A stretch of DNA of 64,000 bases from Candidatus Zhuqueibacterota bacterium (GCA_013202295.1 JABMRT010000106.1:1-64000), one strand, 5' to 3'; counted from the stretch's first letter, positions 35,163-44,649 are shown. Notes: generated by a model from the letters alone, not told the origin. Numbers and translations: made by a program.

Positions 35163-36527
35163 TTAAAAATGATAGACTATTCCCGCGAGTACACGATCTG
35201 TTTCAATGGTTTCCTTTGTACCACCCGGTGTCCATCCATCTTCACTGTACCGTTTCCAGGAGCCATGGCTGACAGAGATATTAAAAGATGTAGAAGGATC
35301 GATATCATATCCGATGCCCCCACTGAGTGTTGTGCGATTCATAGATTTATCAGCTTCAGCAAGCGAAGAAGGTGTGACCTGATATCCACCGCGCAGCCGC
35401 ACATTCGGACCGGTAAATCGAAACTCTCCTCCGACACTCCATGACAACACATCACGAAAATCAGTAGTAAACGTTTGATTCTCTGCAAGTAAATCCTGAT
35501 AATCATAAGACAGGCCATATTCATCCGGTCTTTCAAACTTAGTATCCGTCCAATCGCGGTAGGAGGCAGAAGCAGCCAGGAGCAGTCTTTCAGAATCAAT
35601 TGCCAATCCGCCCGACAATTTACCAGGATAACGAACCGCATACTCCCATTCACCGGTTCCAAAATCCATCATGGATTCATATCCATCATCAAAGATCAGC
35701 AAATCATTCGAAGAGTATATTTCATGAACATTCAGCTTGCTTGGAAAATCATAAGAAACACCGGCGCGTAGTTCATCACTCAGATGAAAAAGTCCACCGA
35801 TTGAGACTCCCCCACCGGAAAATTCGGAATCAATCAACTGGTTCAATTGATAATAATCGTAATTGGCCGGGTAGCTCTCATAAATCTGATCGAAATCTTC
35901 CTGAGTAAATGCAAATGCATATCGATTGGCTCCAGTGTAGACATGAAAGGAAAGGCCGATTGAAAATTGAGGAGACAAAGCCAATCCACCACCAAACGAC
36001 CAGGCTCCCAGATTGCCGCTTTGAAGAATCTCTTCAGTTTGCCAGACATTACGATCGAACGGAAAATATTCAGCCTCCTCTTCGCCCAGATCAAACTCGA
36101 GACCATTACTATACCCGTTAAAACCACTAAACGACAGGTAATCATCATAATTCTTGAAATTATGACGTCCAATTGCAAGTACAAAACTTCCCCGCGATGT
36201 GGGAAATTTATAGGCCAGACCAAACTCTTTAAACTCAGTGAATGCATCATTTCCCATCTGCACTTCACCGCCAAATGTGGCATTGTTCGTGAATTTCGTA
36301 TGATAAAACGCACCTGATATTTCACTGGTTTCAAGTAATGTTAACCCCGCCGGATTCCAGTACAACGCAGACCAGTCATCAGCCACTGCAGTAAACGCGT
36401 TTCCTAAACCTTGTGCACGAACACCGCTGCCAGTTTCATTATCCAAAAAAGCGATAGCTTCTCCGGGAGATTGAGCAAGGATTTGAACAGTAAAAATCAA
36501 GCTGAATAGAAGAATAAACCGTTTCAT
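35163..36527 (-). CDS. FadL/OmpP1-family outer-membrane protein
   Basis: A 454-residue barrel protein with a signal peptide (1-18, ILAQ). The start of the mature chain is GSGVRAQGLGNAFTAVADDWSALYWNPAGL, the hallmark of FadL/TodX or PorV-like channels (the N-terminal hatch with NPAGL). Terminal Phe in VLAGIVYHF is the outer-membrane signature. FadL proteins import hydrophobic molecules; PorV-like ones assist type IX secretion, and I cannot distinguish these reliably. GGAGGT precedes the ATG. Confidence 0.85.
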   Translation of the reverse strand: MKRFILLFSLIFTVQILAQSPGEAIAFLDNETGSGVRAQGLGNAFTAVADDWSALYWNPAGLTLLETSEISGAFYHTKFTNNATFGGEVQMGNDAFTEFKEFGLAYKFPTSRGSFVLAIGRHNFKNYDDYLSFSGFNGYSNGLEFDLGEEEAEYFPFDRNVWQTEEILQSGNLGAWSFGGGLALSPQFSIGLSFHVYTGANRYAFAFTQEDFDQIYESYPANYDYYQLNQLIDSEFSGGGVSIGGLFHLSDELRAGVSYDFPSKLNVHEIYSSNDLLIFDDGYESMMDFGTGEWEYAVRYPGKLSGGLAIDSERLLLAASASYRDWTDTKFERPDEYGLSYDYQDLLAENQTFTTDFRDVLSWSVGGEFRFTGPNVRLRGGYQVTPSSLAEADKSMNRTTLSGGIGYDIDPSTSFNISVSHGSWKRYSEDGWTPGGTKETIETDRVLAGIVYHF

Positions 36528-36566
36528 GATATACCTCCGTTTAAACTAGAGTCAAAGATTTAAGGA

Positions 36567-37775
36567 TTATCGACGTCTCCCTTTTGAAGAGGACGAGGAG
36601 CTTGAACGACTTCCCCCCGAAGATGATCCACTGGACCGGCTGCTCCCGGACGAGGAGCCACTGGATCGGCTTGGACTGGATGACCGCGAGGAAACAGACG
36701 GCGTCGATTTACTGGAGCTGGAAGAGGACGGCGTTCGTTTTACCGATTTGCCAGAAGAAGACGATCTGGATGTCCGGTTGTTGCTTGACACTTTGGGCCG
36801 GGAAGATGTACGTTTTGTCTGTTGTACTGCTTTTGATGTGCTTCTTACAGCATCACGAGTCCGTTGCTTGACAGCAGTACTTCTGGAGGAAGATGCGTTT
36901 TGCCGATCATTTTGACTCCGGCGTGTATTTTCACGGACCTTTGATTCTGACTTGGATTGAGATCCGGAACGTCGGTCGGCTATCCTTCTTCTGGTATTAC
37001 TTGTGGAACTTGAACGCTGACCGTTGTTTTGATCCGTACGGCGATCTGTTATGCGACGTTCACTTGGCGGATCAGGACGAATATCCCGTATGGTTGTGGG
37101 CCGACGACGGGTAGATCCTCGTTCATTCGTCTGATCAGATGTTCTTGGGTTGGATTGATCCCGTACAGCCACAGCTCGACGTCTATTTGGATCTGTGGTA
37201 CTGTTCGATCCTTCTCGGCTTCGACTGGAGGGAGGAATTGCAGTTCTTCGGGCGAATTGTCTTTTTTCATTTGAACTTCCGGAATAATTACCCGGAGTGC
37301 TGTAGTATGGATAATCATAATAAGGATGATGATAGTATGGCGAATAATATGCGTAATACGGCGCATGATGCCAATAGGGATAAGGTTCGTAGTGACAGTA
37401 GGCATATGAGTTATAATACCAGGGATCCCAGTAGCAGTCATAATACCAGGGATCATCCCAAAAGCTCACCCAGAAATAATTGGAATAGTATCTGGTTCGC
37501 CAGGTAGGACCGAAATTGAGATGCACAACAACACCCGGATCACAATCTTCAACCACATAGTGACGCTCATGCAGCACCATTCCCGGGTCTCCGGATAGCG
37601 TATCCTCATACGACTCCACAGTTGTAACGCTATAGTTATCCGAATACATGTCATAGGATTCGTAATTGGATGACGTATAACCGGTCTTTGATGCAGCGAA
37701 TGTAGTATAACATCCACTCACTAGCAATCCATAGCCAAACATGACAATGGAAAGGATGAATAGTCTAACTTTCAT
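36567..37775 (-). CDS. Tyr-rich / Arg-Ser-rich lipoprotein, unknown
   Basis: About 402 residues from the ATG at 37775, which has AGGAGGTGTGCC directly upstream; the longer frame above it is not supported. Signal and lipobox LLVSGCYTT. Residues about 90-180 are extraordinarily rich in Tyr, Trp, His and Pro (DDPWYYDCYWDPWYYNSY). From about 185 to the end it is Arg/Ser/Thr-rich and disordered, finishing in runs such as SSGSSSGSSRSSGSSSGG and GRRR. No domain is recognised. The basic tail could bind polyanions or wall material, which is a guess. Confidence 0.7.
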   Translation of the reverse strand: MKVRLFILSIVMFGYGLLVSGCYTTFAASKTGYTSSNYESYDMYSDNYSVTTVESYEDTLSGDPGMVLHERHYVVEDCDPGVVVHLNFGPTWRTRYYSNYFWVSFWDDPWYYDCYWDPWYYNSYAYCHYEPYPYWHHAPYYAYYSPYYHHPYYDYPYYSTPGNYSGSSNEKRQFARRTAIPPSSRSREGSNSTTDPNRRRAVAVRDQSNPRTSDQTNERGSTRRRPTTIRDIRPDPPSERRITDRRTDQNNGQRSSSTSNTRRRIADRRSGSQSKSESKVRENTRRSQNDRQNASSSRSTAVKQRTRDAVRSTSKAVQQTKRTSSRPKVSSNNRTSRSSSSGKSVKRTPSSSSSSKSTPSVSSRSSSPSRSSGSSSGSSRSSGSSSGGSRSSSSSSSKGRRR

Positions 37776-37815
37776 GGCACACCTCCTTAGTGTGTTTATG
37801 GAGGAAAATTCTGTA

Positions 37816-38172
37816 CTAATGACGTGTGAATGTCCTGCGGTGTCCTGATTGACTGGATCTAGTGTCGTCTGTGTCATTGCTGGATGTTTCCTCTCGTTTG
37901 GACATCTCACGTTTCTGGTAATCATAGCTACTGCTATGATCCTCTATCTCTTCACACTCTATACTCAATGCAACACCTGCATGGATGAACAGATCAAACC
38001 AATATATTTCTTCATCAATCATCTCAGCCTCTACCTCATATGGTGCTTCAAACATGGAAAAACAAATATCCATGACAGTTAAACAGGCAGATCCGTACGA
38101 AGAACAGTTTGTCAAGCTAAATGACAGCATAATCAGTGATGAAATAAGTAGGATTTTTTTTGCATGCGGCAC
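37816..38172 (-). CDS. Small lipoprotein, unknown
   Basis: About 118 residues if started at the GTG at 38172, which has GGAGG 5 nt upstream. An ATG at 38184 would add 4 residues. Signal peptide and lipobox FSLTNCSS. The mature part has a Cys-containing core (CLTVMDICFSMFEAPYEVE, ALSIECEEIED) and a polar Arg/Ser/Thr/Asp tail. Transcribed just before the Tyr-rich lipoprotein gene, with which it may be paired. No family recognised. Confidence 0.6.
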   Translation of the reverse strand: MPHAKKILLISSLIMLSFSLTNCSSYGSACLTVMDICFSMFEAPYEVEAEMIDEEIYWFDLFIHAGVALSIECEEIEDHSSSYDYQKREMSKREETSSNDTDDTRSSQSGHRRTFTRH

Positions 38173-38552
38173 GACTGCCTCCATACCGATTAATTGATTC
38201 GAGCAACTAATAGACAAAGGCTGTGCCACGGATTTAGAAAATGCCACAAGCTATTTATAATTGGTATGTTGGATGTTTTTATAATCCGCTAAATAAATGG
38301 AGAGGAAGGTGTTTTGATTATCTTGTTTACAGAGAATTGCTTACTTTGTTTACACTTGCCCGATTTTACTCAATGTTATTTTAAGCAGATTGAATTAATC
38401 AACAAACATGAATTCGCCACGGATTTTCACTGATGCACACCGATTTAAATAGCGGCTATTCTCTTAATCATTTCGTTCTACCTATCCGTGCTTCATCCGT
38501 GTTTACCAGTGGCGCATTGTATTTAGGATACCCACTCGATTCAACAGAGCAC
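38173..38552. other. 380-nt non-coding gap with 'CCACGGAT/ATCCGTG' repeats
   Basis: No convincing gene on either strand. It contains GCCACGGATTTTCACTGATG (38416 onwards, to 38444) and, inverted and diverged, ATCCGTGCTTCATCCGTG plus TTTACCAGTGGC (38484-38513). This is the same kind of sequence I know as a widespread intergenic repeat in many environmental bacteria. The promoter of the minus-strand lipoprotein genes must lie at 38190-38400, but no clear boxes are visible. Confidence 0.5.
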
Positions 38553-39989
38553 TTAAATTTTAATCTGATAACGCTCCAGTTTTTTATGCAGCCCCATTCG
38601 GCTCAAACCCAGTGTTTCGGATGCCCGAGATATGTTTCCTTTATGCATCTCAAGTGCTTTTTGGATCAGTTGCTTTTCAAGCGCTTCAACCTGTGTTTTT
38701 AAATCAGTATCCAGAGAAACTGGGGAGGAACTTTCAGACTTGTATACATGAAAGCGATGCGACAATAGTTCCGGCGTAATTTGCTGATTCGGCTCAGCAA
38801 GGGTCACTGCGCGTTCGATTTCATTCTCAAGCTCACGAATGTTCCCCGGCCAGGGATAATTCTGAAATAGGTTCAATACTTCTGGAGTAAATCCTTTCAC
38901 TGTCTTATGCAGTCTGTTACAATTCTTCAGGATGAAGTGATTCATCAAATCCGGGAGATCTTCAATCCTGTCTTTTAGAGGAGGCAAATGGATGGGAAAA
39001 ATATGAAGCCGATAGAACAGATCCTCACGAAAGCGTTTTTCCCGGACTTCCACCTCAAGATCTTTATTGGTGGCTGCGAGAATACGCACATCAATATGCT
39101 TGACCTGATCACCTCCCACGGGTTTGATCTCCCCCTCTTGCAGTACGCGAAGAAGACGTAACTGCATAGCCGGAGAGGTGTCTCCCACTTCATCCAGAAA
39201 GACAGATCCGCCTTCAGCCTGTTCGAATAATCCCTTTTTATCAGAAATCGCTCCCGTGAACGCTCCCTTCACGTGGCCAAACAATTCGCTTTCAAGCAGC
39301 GTATCCGGAAGCGCGCCACAATTCTGTGCGACAAAGGGTTTGTCCTTTCGAGCTCCGCTGCTGTGGATGGCTCTTGCAAGAAGTTCTTTGCCTGTTCCGG
39401 TATCTCCGAGAAGTAAAACCGTGGTGGGCGTATCCACAATTTTAGAAGCGAGTTTATAGGCCTTTAACATGCCGGGACTTTGACCAATTACTTCTTTAAA
39501 ACGAACATCGTGCACAATATTTTGACGGAGGGTTTTATTTTCATCCCTGAGGTGCAGATTGAGCTCTTTTAATTGCTGAGTCAGCTGCTTGTTTTCTTGA
39601 ATCAGGCTGTACCGTTCTTCTGCTTTTTGGATGATAAGTAACAACTCATCCGGCTCCCAGGGCTTGGAAATATAATAATAGATCTGCCCCTGATTCACAG
39701 CTGCGATGGAAGCGTCGATATCCGCATACGCTGTGATGAGAATACGAATCGTGTCAGGTTGCAATTCGATGGATTTTGAGAGGAATTCCACACCAGTCAT
39801 ACCGGGCATACGCTGATCCGATATCAGGATTGAAATCGGATTTCCTTTCATTAAATCAAGAGCCGCCGCGCCATTATTTGCTTTATAGACCTGGTATTGA
39901 TCTTTAAGTAGCCTCTCAAGAGAGTGCAACACTTCAACTTGATCGTCAACCAGAAGTATAGTCGGTTTATTAGGGCCTTTACCTATCAT
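38553..39989 (-). CDS. NtrC-family sigma-54 response regulator
   Basis: A 478-residue activator with three domains. Receiver (about 10-125): phosphoacceptor Asp in ILISDQRMPG, plus the YYYISKPWEPDEL switch lysine. Such receivers are common in HupR/HoxA-type regulators. AAA+ sigma-54 activation domain (about 160-400): Walker A GDTGTGKE, sigma-54 loop GAFTGA, Walker B VFLDEVG, and PWPGNIREL. Fis-type helix-turn-helix at the end (ISRASETLGLSRMGLHKKL). Its start overlaps the kinase stop (ATGA), so the kinase is its partner. It drives sigma-54 promoters; targets are unknown. Confidence 0.93.
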   Translation of the reverse strand: MIGKGPNKPTILLVDDQVEVLHSLERLLKDQYQVYKANNGAAALDLMKGNPISILISDQRMPGMTGVEFLSKSIELQPDTIRILITAYADIDASIAAVNQGQIYYYISKPWEPDELLLIIQKAEERYSLIQENKQLTQQLKELNLHLRDENKTLRQNIVHDVRFKEVIGQSPGMLKAYKLASKIVDTPTTVLLLGDTGTGKELLARAIHSSGARKDKPFVAQNCGALPDTLLESELFGHVKGAFTGAISDKKGLFEQAEGGSVFLDEVGDTSPAMQLRLLRVLQEGEIKPVGGDQVKHIDVRILAATNKDLEVEVREKRFREDLFYRLHIFPIHLPPLKDRIEDLPDLMNHFILKNCNRLHKTVKGFTPEVLNLFQNYPWPGNIRELENEIERAVTLAEPNQQITPELLSHRFHVYKSESSSPVSLDTDLKTQVEALEKQLIQKALEMHKGNISRASETLGLSRMGLHKKLERYQIKI

Positions 39990-42900
39990 GCTTCTTTTTT
40001 CCTCTCATTTGGCAGATATACAGTAAACCGGCTGCCCTTACCTTCTTCACTATCAAATGTAATTTGACCACTGTGATTTTTAATAATGGAGTATGAGATG
40101 CTTAGTCCAAGACCCGTGCCCTCTCCCACGGGTTTGGTAGTAAAGAAAGGATCAAAGATACGTCCCTGATCTTTCTTCAGGATACCCATCCCATCATCTT
40201 GAAATGAGATCTCAATTCCCTTCTCCATTTGCTCGGTCCGGATCTGAATTATTCCTTTTTTTGGAATGGCCTGCGCAGCATTGGAAAGCAGGTTTAAAAA
40301 AACCTGATTCAATTGACCCGCATTGCCGGTTATTTGCCTTTTTACATTATAGAATTTCTTGATTTGAATCCGGTTTTTGAGCTGCGGACGGAGAATCATC
40401 AAACAAATATCCAAACCTTCATGCACATCGCACTCTTTCCATTCAGCCTGATCCAGATGTGAAAATTTTCTTAAATTATCCACAAGTACTTTTACGGACT
40501 GACTGCCTGTGATCGTATCCTGAATCAATCCCTCAAGATCGGGGAGCAGCTTTTCAAGATCTTTTTGAAGTGTATCGGATTGAACCGCTTTTTCAAGACG
40601 CTGGATATAACGATTCAATTGTTTGATATTGCCGTAAATAAATCCGACTGGATTGTTCAACTCATGTGAAATACCGGCCACAAGTTGTCCGAGTGAAGCC
40701 ATTTTCTCTGATTGGATGAGCTGCATTTCTGTCTGTTTCAATTCATCAAACAAATGCTGAAGTTCCTGATTCTTTACGTCAAGCGATGCGTTCGCATCTT
40801 CGAGCTGTCTGAGGTATTTTTCTCTTACTTTCGCTTCAGTCAGCTGTTTGACCATGGCATTGGATTTTCGAATGAACGCATTGTTCTCGATAGAAATGGC
40901 CATCTGATTCGCCATGGAGGAAAACAGAGAGTGATCATCGGGATTCAAGGAGGCAAACGGGCCTTGTGTACCCAAAGTGAGTATGCCATAAATATGATTC
41001 TCACGTGTCATGGGAATCACCAGATGCGCATGGCACAATTCGAAGAGCGGTGCCAGACTCGAGTACTCGGATGTTTGGAGGATGGGTTCTCTCAACAGCA
41101 GTTCTTTGTTTTGAGTAAGGTTTATTCTGGCCTGCATTTCTGTTTTAGAAGTTTGGATTCCCTCACACACACCTTTTCGAAATTGAAGTGTTTTCTGATC
41201 AACCAGCCAGGCGCATACAGTATCAAATTCAGTATGCTCTCTCAATGTGAGTACCAGTGTATGCAGAAGCTTTGTATTGTCATGGATATGCACAATTTCC
41301 TGGTTGAGCTGAATCAAGACACCCCGGTATCTTCGCCGGATACGGTCAGATCGAGCAAGCCGTTCAGAATAAAATGAAAAGATCAGGATGGAGATAAATG
41401 TCAGAATGTTTACAGTTGACAAAGCGGTCATACGCCCGAGAGGTTGAAGCACAGTCAAGATGAGAACGGCCATGAAAAAATATCCCACAGCAAATCCAAT
41501 AGTGGTTGCCGGACGCCAGAAATATCGCCGTAATCCAAATACCATAAACAGAGCGGTTTGCACAATAAACACCAGGAAAAGCAAAGCTTCAATCCAGAAA
41601 CGCGATGAATAGACTTGATGAAGGATACGCTGATAAGCACGAATGAGACCGTGACGTATTCCGCCATATTCCGCGATGTGATACCTGTGTCCTGCCGACA
41701 ATCCTCTTCGCGTAATAACTTTGCCTGAAGTGAAACGGAACACCGCATCCACGGATCGGACTGTATCCAATCCAAAATGCACAACCGGATCATCCATGGA
41801 TAAATAACCGTTTCCACCTGATATTTCCCGACATCCCAGTAAGGTTGGATTTCGTGAGAATTGACCGGATTTATAGATCTCAATCCGGGTGCCGATACCA
41901 TCGCGATTTGACAGAACTCCTTCAATTTGAAATTGAATATATCTATCATCATTTAATGGATTCTCATATAAAATACAGAATGTGTCCTTATTCGCGACGC
42001 AAAGATCCATGTCTCCATCAAGGTCATAATCAGCCGATGCGGCGGCAGTGCTGTACCCGATCAAAGCTCCCCGCGTGTTGGAAGGATCACGGTAAACCTC
42101 GTCAAATCGCTCTCCATTGACATTAAGATAGCATATATTCGAACCAATATTGGTTACAAACAAATCCAGCCAGCCATCATGATTGAGATCCAGAAACTTA
42201 CACGAATAGGACGGCCCTGTGGCTGTGATTCCGAAAGGTTCGGTGACATCGGTAAATCGCCATGTGGTGTCACCTTGGGTGAATTCATTTCGATAAAGAA
42301 AATCCCGTCCACCACGATGTGTCACGAAAAGATCATAATCCCCATCATTGTCTATATCTGAAAAACTGACGCCATTGGTATTGATCACCTTTTGGCAAAC
42401 TTCAATATCAATGGACGACCGATGGAAAACTCCATTACCCTTATTTCGATACATCAAATCCGGACCAAACCAATTGGTCACATACAAATCCGGATCGCCA
42501 TCCAGATCGATATCGCAAAACGAAGCACTTTGACTGACACCATTATACTGCAAACCTGCGGATGCGGTCTGTTCAGTGAACAGTTCCTGACTGTTTTGCA
42601 CAAAAAGCCGATTGGTAAAATGCTCATCGGTGAGGAAAAAATCCAATCGGCCGTCAAGATTCACATCCGCAACCGCGATTCCGTTTGCGTCAATCGTTTC
42701 GTTGAGGATCTCTTTTAAAGTCATATCCTTAAATATGAATTGACCATTATTGTAAAAGAATCTGGTCGTGATACTGCCCCAGCCCGCGATAAGAATTTCA
42801 GGAAGACCATCATTGTCAAAGTCAGCAGATGCAGTGCCAAGCTCCAGGTTGGACGTACCATGAGGCATCAGGTTACCACCCAAACCGGATTGAATCGTGG

Positions 42901-43159
42901 CATCATCAAAAGCAATTCCGGAACCACGATTTACAAGCAGTCGATTGAGCGATCGAAAACCCACCAAATAAAGATCTGGAAATTGATCTCCATTCATATC
43001 ACGGAAAGCGATGCCGTAGCCATCATTGATGTCAGGCAGCAGCGGCTCAGAGGGTGGCCGTTCAAACATCTGAACCACAGTGCTGTCGCGGAAATCTGCG
43101 CCATGCAGGAACGGGATGGAAACACATAAATAAATAATAAGTGTACGGAGAATCGGCAT
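39986..43159 (-). CDS. Sensor histidine kinase with FG-GAP propeller and ASPIC/UnbV-like sensor
   Basis: A 1057-residue fusion protein. Signal peptide (1-20). Then seven Ca-type FG-GAP/VCBS repeats, each with a D-x-[DN]-x-D-G-x2-[DE] box: DMNGDQFPD, DFDNDGLPE, DVNLDGRLD, DIDLDGDPD, DIDNDGDYD, DLNHDGWLD and DYDLDGDMD, giving a likely seven-bladed propeller. An ASPIC/UnbV-like domain (about 420-500; GIGTRIEIY, GGNGYLS, VHFGLD) follows. Three to four membrane helices (about 525-615), a GAF domain (about 640-770), a coiled coil, HisKA GISHELNNPVGF and HATPase (DDGMGI, GLGLSIS) complete the protein. The unusual extracellular part probably binds a surface protein or glycan. Confidence 0.9.
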   Translation of the reverse strand: MPILRTLIIYLCVSIPFLHGADFRDSTVVQMFERPPSEPLLPDINDGYGIAFRDMNGDQFPDLYLVGFRSLNRLLVNRGSGIAFDDATIQSGLGGNLMPHGTSNLELGTASADFDNDGLPEILIAGWGSITTRFFYNNGQFIFKDMTLKEILNETIDANGIAVADVNLDGRLDFFLTDEHFTNRLFVQNSQELFTEQTASAGLQYNGVSQSASFCDIDLDGDPDLYVTNWFGPDLMYRNKGNGVFHRSSIDIEVCQKVINTNGVSFSDIDNDGDYDLFVTHRGGRDFLYRNEFTQGDTTWRFTDVTEPFGITATGPSYSCKFLDLNHDGWLDLFVTNIGSNICYLNVNGERFDEVYRDPSNTRGALIGYSTAAASADYDLDGDMDLCVANKDTFCILYENPLNDDRYIQFQIEGVLSNRDGIGTRIEIYKSGQFSRNPTLLGCREISGGNGYLSMDDPVVHFGLDTVRSVDAVFRFTSGKVITRRGLSAGHRYHIAEYGGIRHGLIRAYQRILHQVYSSRFWIEALLFLVFIVQTALFMVFGLRRYFWRPATTIGFAVGYFFMAVLILTVLQPLGRMTALSTVNILTFISILIFSFYSERLARSDRIRRRYRGVLIQLNQEIVHIHDNTKLLHTLVLTLREHTEFDTVCAWLVDQKTLQFRKGVCEGIQTSKTEMQARINLTQNKELLLREPILQTSEYSSLAPLFELCHAHLVIPMTRENHIYGILTLGTQGPFASLNPDDHSLFSSMANQMAISIENNAFIRKSNAMVKQLTEAKVREKYLRQLEDANASLDVKNQELQHLFDELKQTEMQLIQSEKMASLGQLVAGISHELNNPVGFIYGNIKQLNRYIQRLEKAVQSDTLQKDLEKLLPDLEGLIQDTITGSQSVKVLVDNLRKFSHLDQAEWKECDVHEGLDICLMILRPQLKNRIQIKKFYNVKRQITGNAGQLNQVFLNLLSNAAQAIPKKGIIQIRTEQMEKGIEISFQDDGMGILKKDQGRIFDPFFTTKPVGEGTGLGLSISYSIIKNHSGQITFDSEEGKGSRFTVYLPNERKKEA

Positions 43160-43348
43160 AATAACTCGATCAGCAATTTATCAGGTACTGTGTAGTTTTA
43201 AAATACGAAAAGAGAAAGCAGCATTCAAGAAATAAGATTATTTCATGGAGATTCTATGAAAGAAAGATAATACATGGTATCAAGGGTGTACAACCATTAA
43301 GGAATCAATTCTTGCGTTTAAAAACAGGAATATACGTTTTATTTCATA

Positions 43349-43382
43349 TAAAAAGCACGGATGGAAATCCATCCGTGCTTAA
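43349..43382 (-). terminator. Terminator for the tandem galactose-binding gene
   Basis: AAGCACGGATGG (43353-43364) pairs with CCATCCGTGCTT (43369-43380) around a 4-nt loop. On the minus strand it is followed by a T run. It lies in the otherwise empty 257-nt gap after the kinase gene. Confidence 0.88.
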
Positions 43383-43416
43383 TCGTGGAGAAGATAAAAT
43401 ATAAGAGTGCCTGCAG

Positions 43417-44484
43417 TTAGTCCCAATTTTCAATTAAACGTTCGATAAAATCTCCGAATGATGACTTACCTCTGTCTTTAAATTTCAAGTATTCCTCACG
43501 TAATACAAAACCTATGGGCCCTTCATAAATACCACCAATTTGCCAGACATCATAGACGCGAATAGCAATAGTATTCGGACGGTCCCACTTTAAAGCATTG
43601 GGTGTGATATAGTAAAATCGGTCTTGATTGAAATAAGAGCTGTTTTTATCAATATAGAGTTCACCAGGAAAACGGCCGGTTCGGCCGATACGCTCTCCGT
43701 TTATATAAACTTCATCGATATCATCGATTTTTCCTAGTACAAGAAGAACCTTCTCATCTTTGAGTGATGGATCCGGAACAAATGTTTTTCGATACCAACC
43801 ATATCCATCATAATCGGGATAACCATAATCCGCCCAGGTCGCAGGAACCATGACTTCATCCCAGTTGCTATCGTCCGCATTGGATTCTTTCCAATTCATA
43901 TCGTCACCAAGGGTAAAAAGCCACGCACCCGATAGATCCTGGTTCATTCTCAATCTTTTTTCGGCATAAATTCCAACACGGCCACCCACCAGACCTCCAT
44001 CCCCTTCTTCATCGTAAACCTGAATGGCAATTGTATTTTCATCATCGAATTTTAAAAGAGATTGCGGCAATGGATAAAAACGTCTCACATTAAAAGCCGT
44101 TGAATAGGGATCAACAATACCTTTCCCGCTTAAATGTTTACCATTGACATAAACACGATCCACATCATCGATGTATCCAAGGTCTATCCCAAGAGACAAA
44201 TTTTTCAATTTCGAAGGAAGCATGAATGTAATTCGGTACCAACCATATCCATCATAACCCGGATACCCTTGTCGTTCCCATGAGCGTCCGGGTCTGATCA
44301 GGGTCCATTCAGAATCATCATATTCAACCAAAGCATATTCGGGATCATTTCCGATTTGAAATTTCCATTTTTTATTTAAACTCAATTTCATTACCCTATC
44401 GGAGCCCATCAAAGTTGAAGAAATTCCGATAAGTACAATGAGCAGAAATAGGGTTCTGATGGCTGCTTGTCGCGTTGTTGACAT
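43417..44484 (-). CDS. Secreted protein with two tandem galactose-binding-like domains
   Basis: A 355-residue protein with a signal peptide (about 1-27). It is an internal duplication: domain 1 (about 30-175) and domain 2 (about 180-340) each read W-x-F-GND, W...GYPGYDGYGWYR/GYPDYDGYGWYR, GYIDDVDRVYVNGKHL/GKIDDIDEVYINGERI, and ENTIAIQVYD/PNTIAIRVYD. This is the jelly-roll sugar-binding module seen at the N-terminus of GH2 beta-galactosidases. No catalytic domain is present, so it is probably a binding protein. AAAGGAG lies 9 nt before the ATG. Confidence 0.85.
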   Translation of the reverse strand: MSTTRQAAIRTLFLLIVLIGISSTLMGSDRVMKLSLNKKWKFQIGNDPEYALVEYDDSEWTLIRPGRSWERQGYPGYDGYGWYRITFMLPSKLKNLSLGIDLGYIDDVDRVYVNGKHLSGKGIVDPYSTAFNVRRFYPLPQSLLKFDDENTIAIQVYDEEGDGGLVGGRVGIYAEKRLRMNQDLSGAWLFTLGDDMNWKESNADDSNWDEVMVPATWADYGYPDYDGYGWYRKTFVPDPSLKDEKVLLVLGKIDDIDEVYINGERIGRTGRFPGELYIDKNSSYFNQDRFYYITPNALKWDRPNTIAIRVYDVWQIGGIYEGPIGFVLREEYLKFKDRGKSSFGDFIERLIENWD

Positions 44485-44649
44485 AAATCCACTCCTTTGT
44501 ATGTAAAATCTTTAATTTTGTAAACGAATTTTATTCATGTTTTGTTGCATAAATTTATACTTTTTGTGCCAGTAAACTATTATATTTATCCATATAAGTA
44601 ACATTGCCGATTTGGATTATATCTTTATTAGCAATGGAGGAGTTGTCTC

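Noticed and set aside
36567-37300. Frameshifted pseudogene suggested by the Arg/Ser-rich tail
   Set aside because: The frame stays open for over 400 codons, has a strong ribosome-binding site and signal peptide, and the composition is consistent from end to end. Low complexity seems genuine.
37775-37925. Longer N-terminus of the Tyr-rich lipoprotein
   Set aside because: The ATG at 37775 has a perfect AGGAGGTG site and begins a signal peptide. The upstream 50 residues overlap the neighbouring lipoprotein gene and look random.
38433-38702. 89-codon plus-strand frame before the response regulator end
   Set aside because: It is made of the intergenic repeat and the opposite strand of the regulator; no ribosome-binding site.
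40712-41377. 221-codon plus-strand frame inside the propeller kinase
   Set aside because: It lies opposite the GAF/coiled-coil part of a clearly coding frame and shows no domain.
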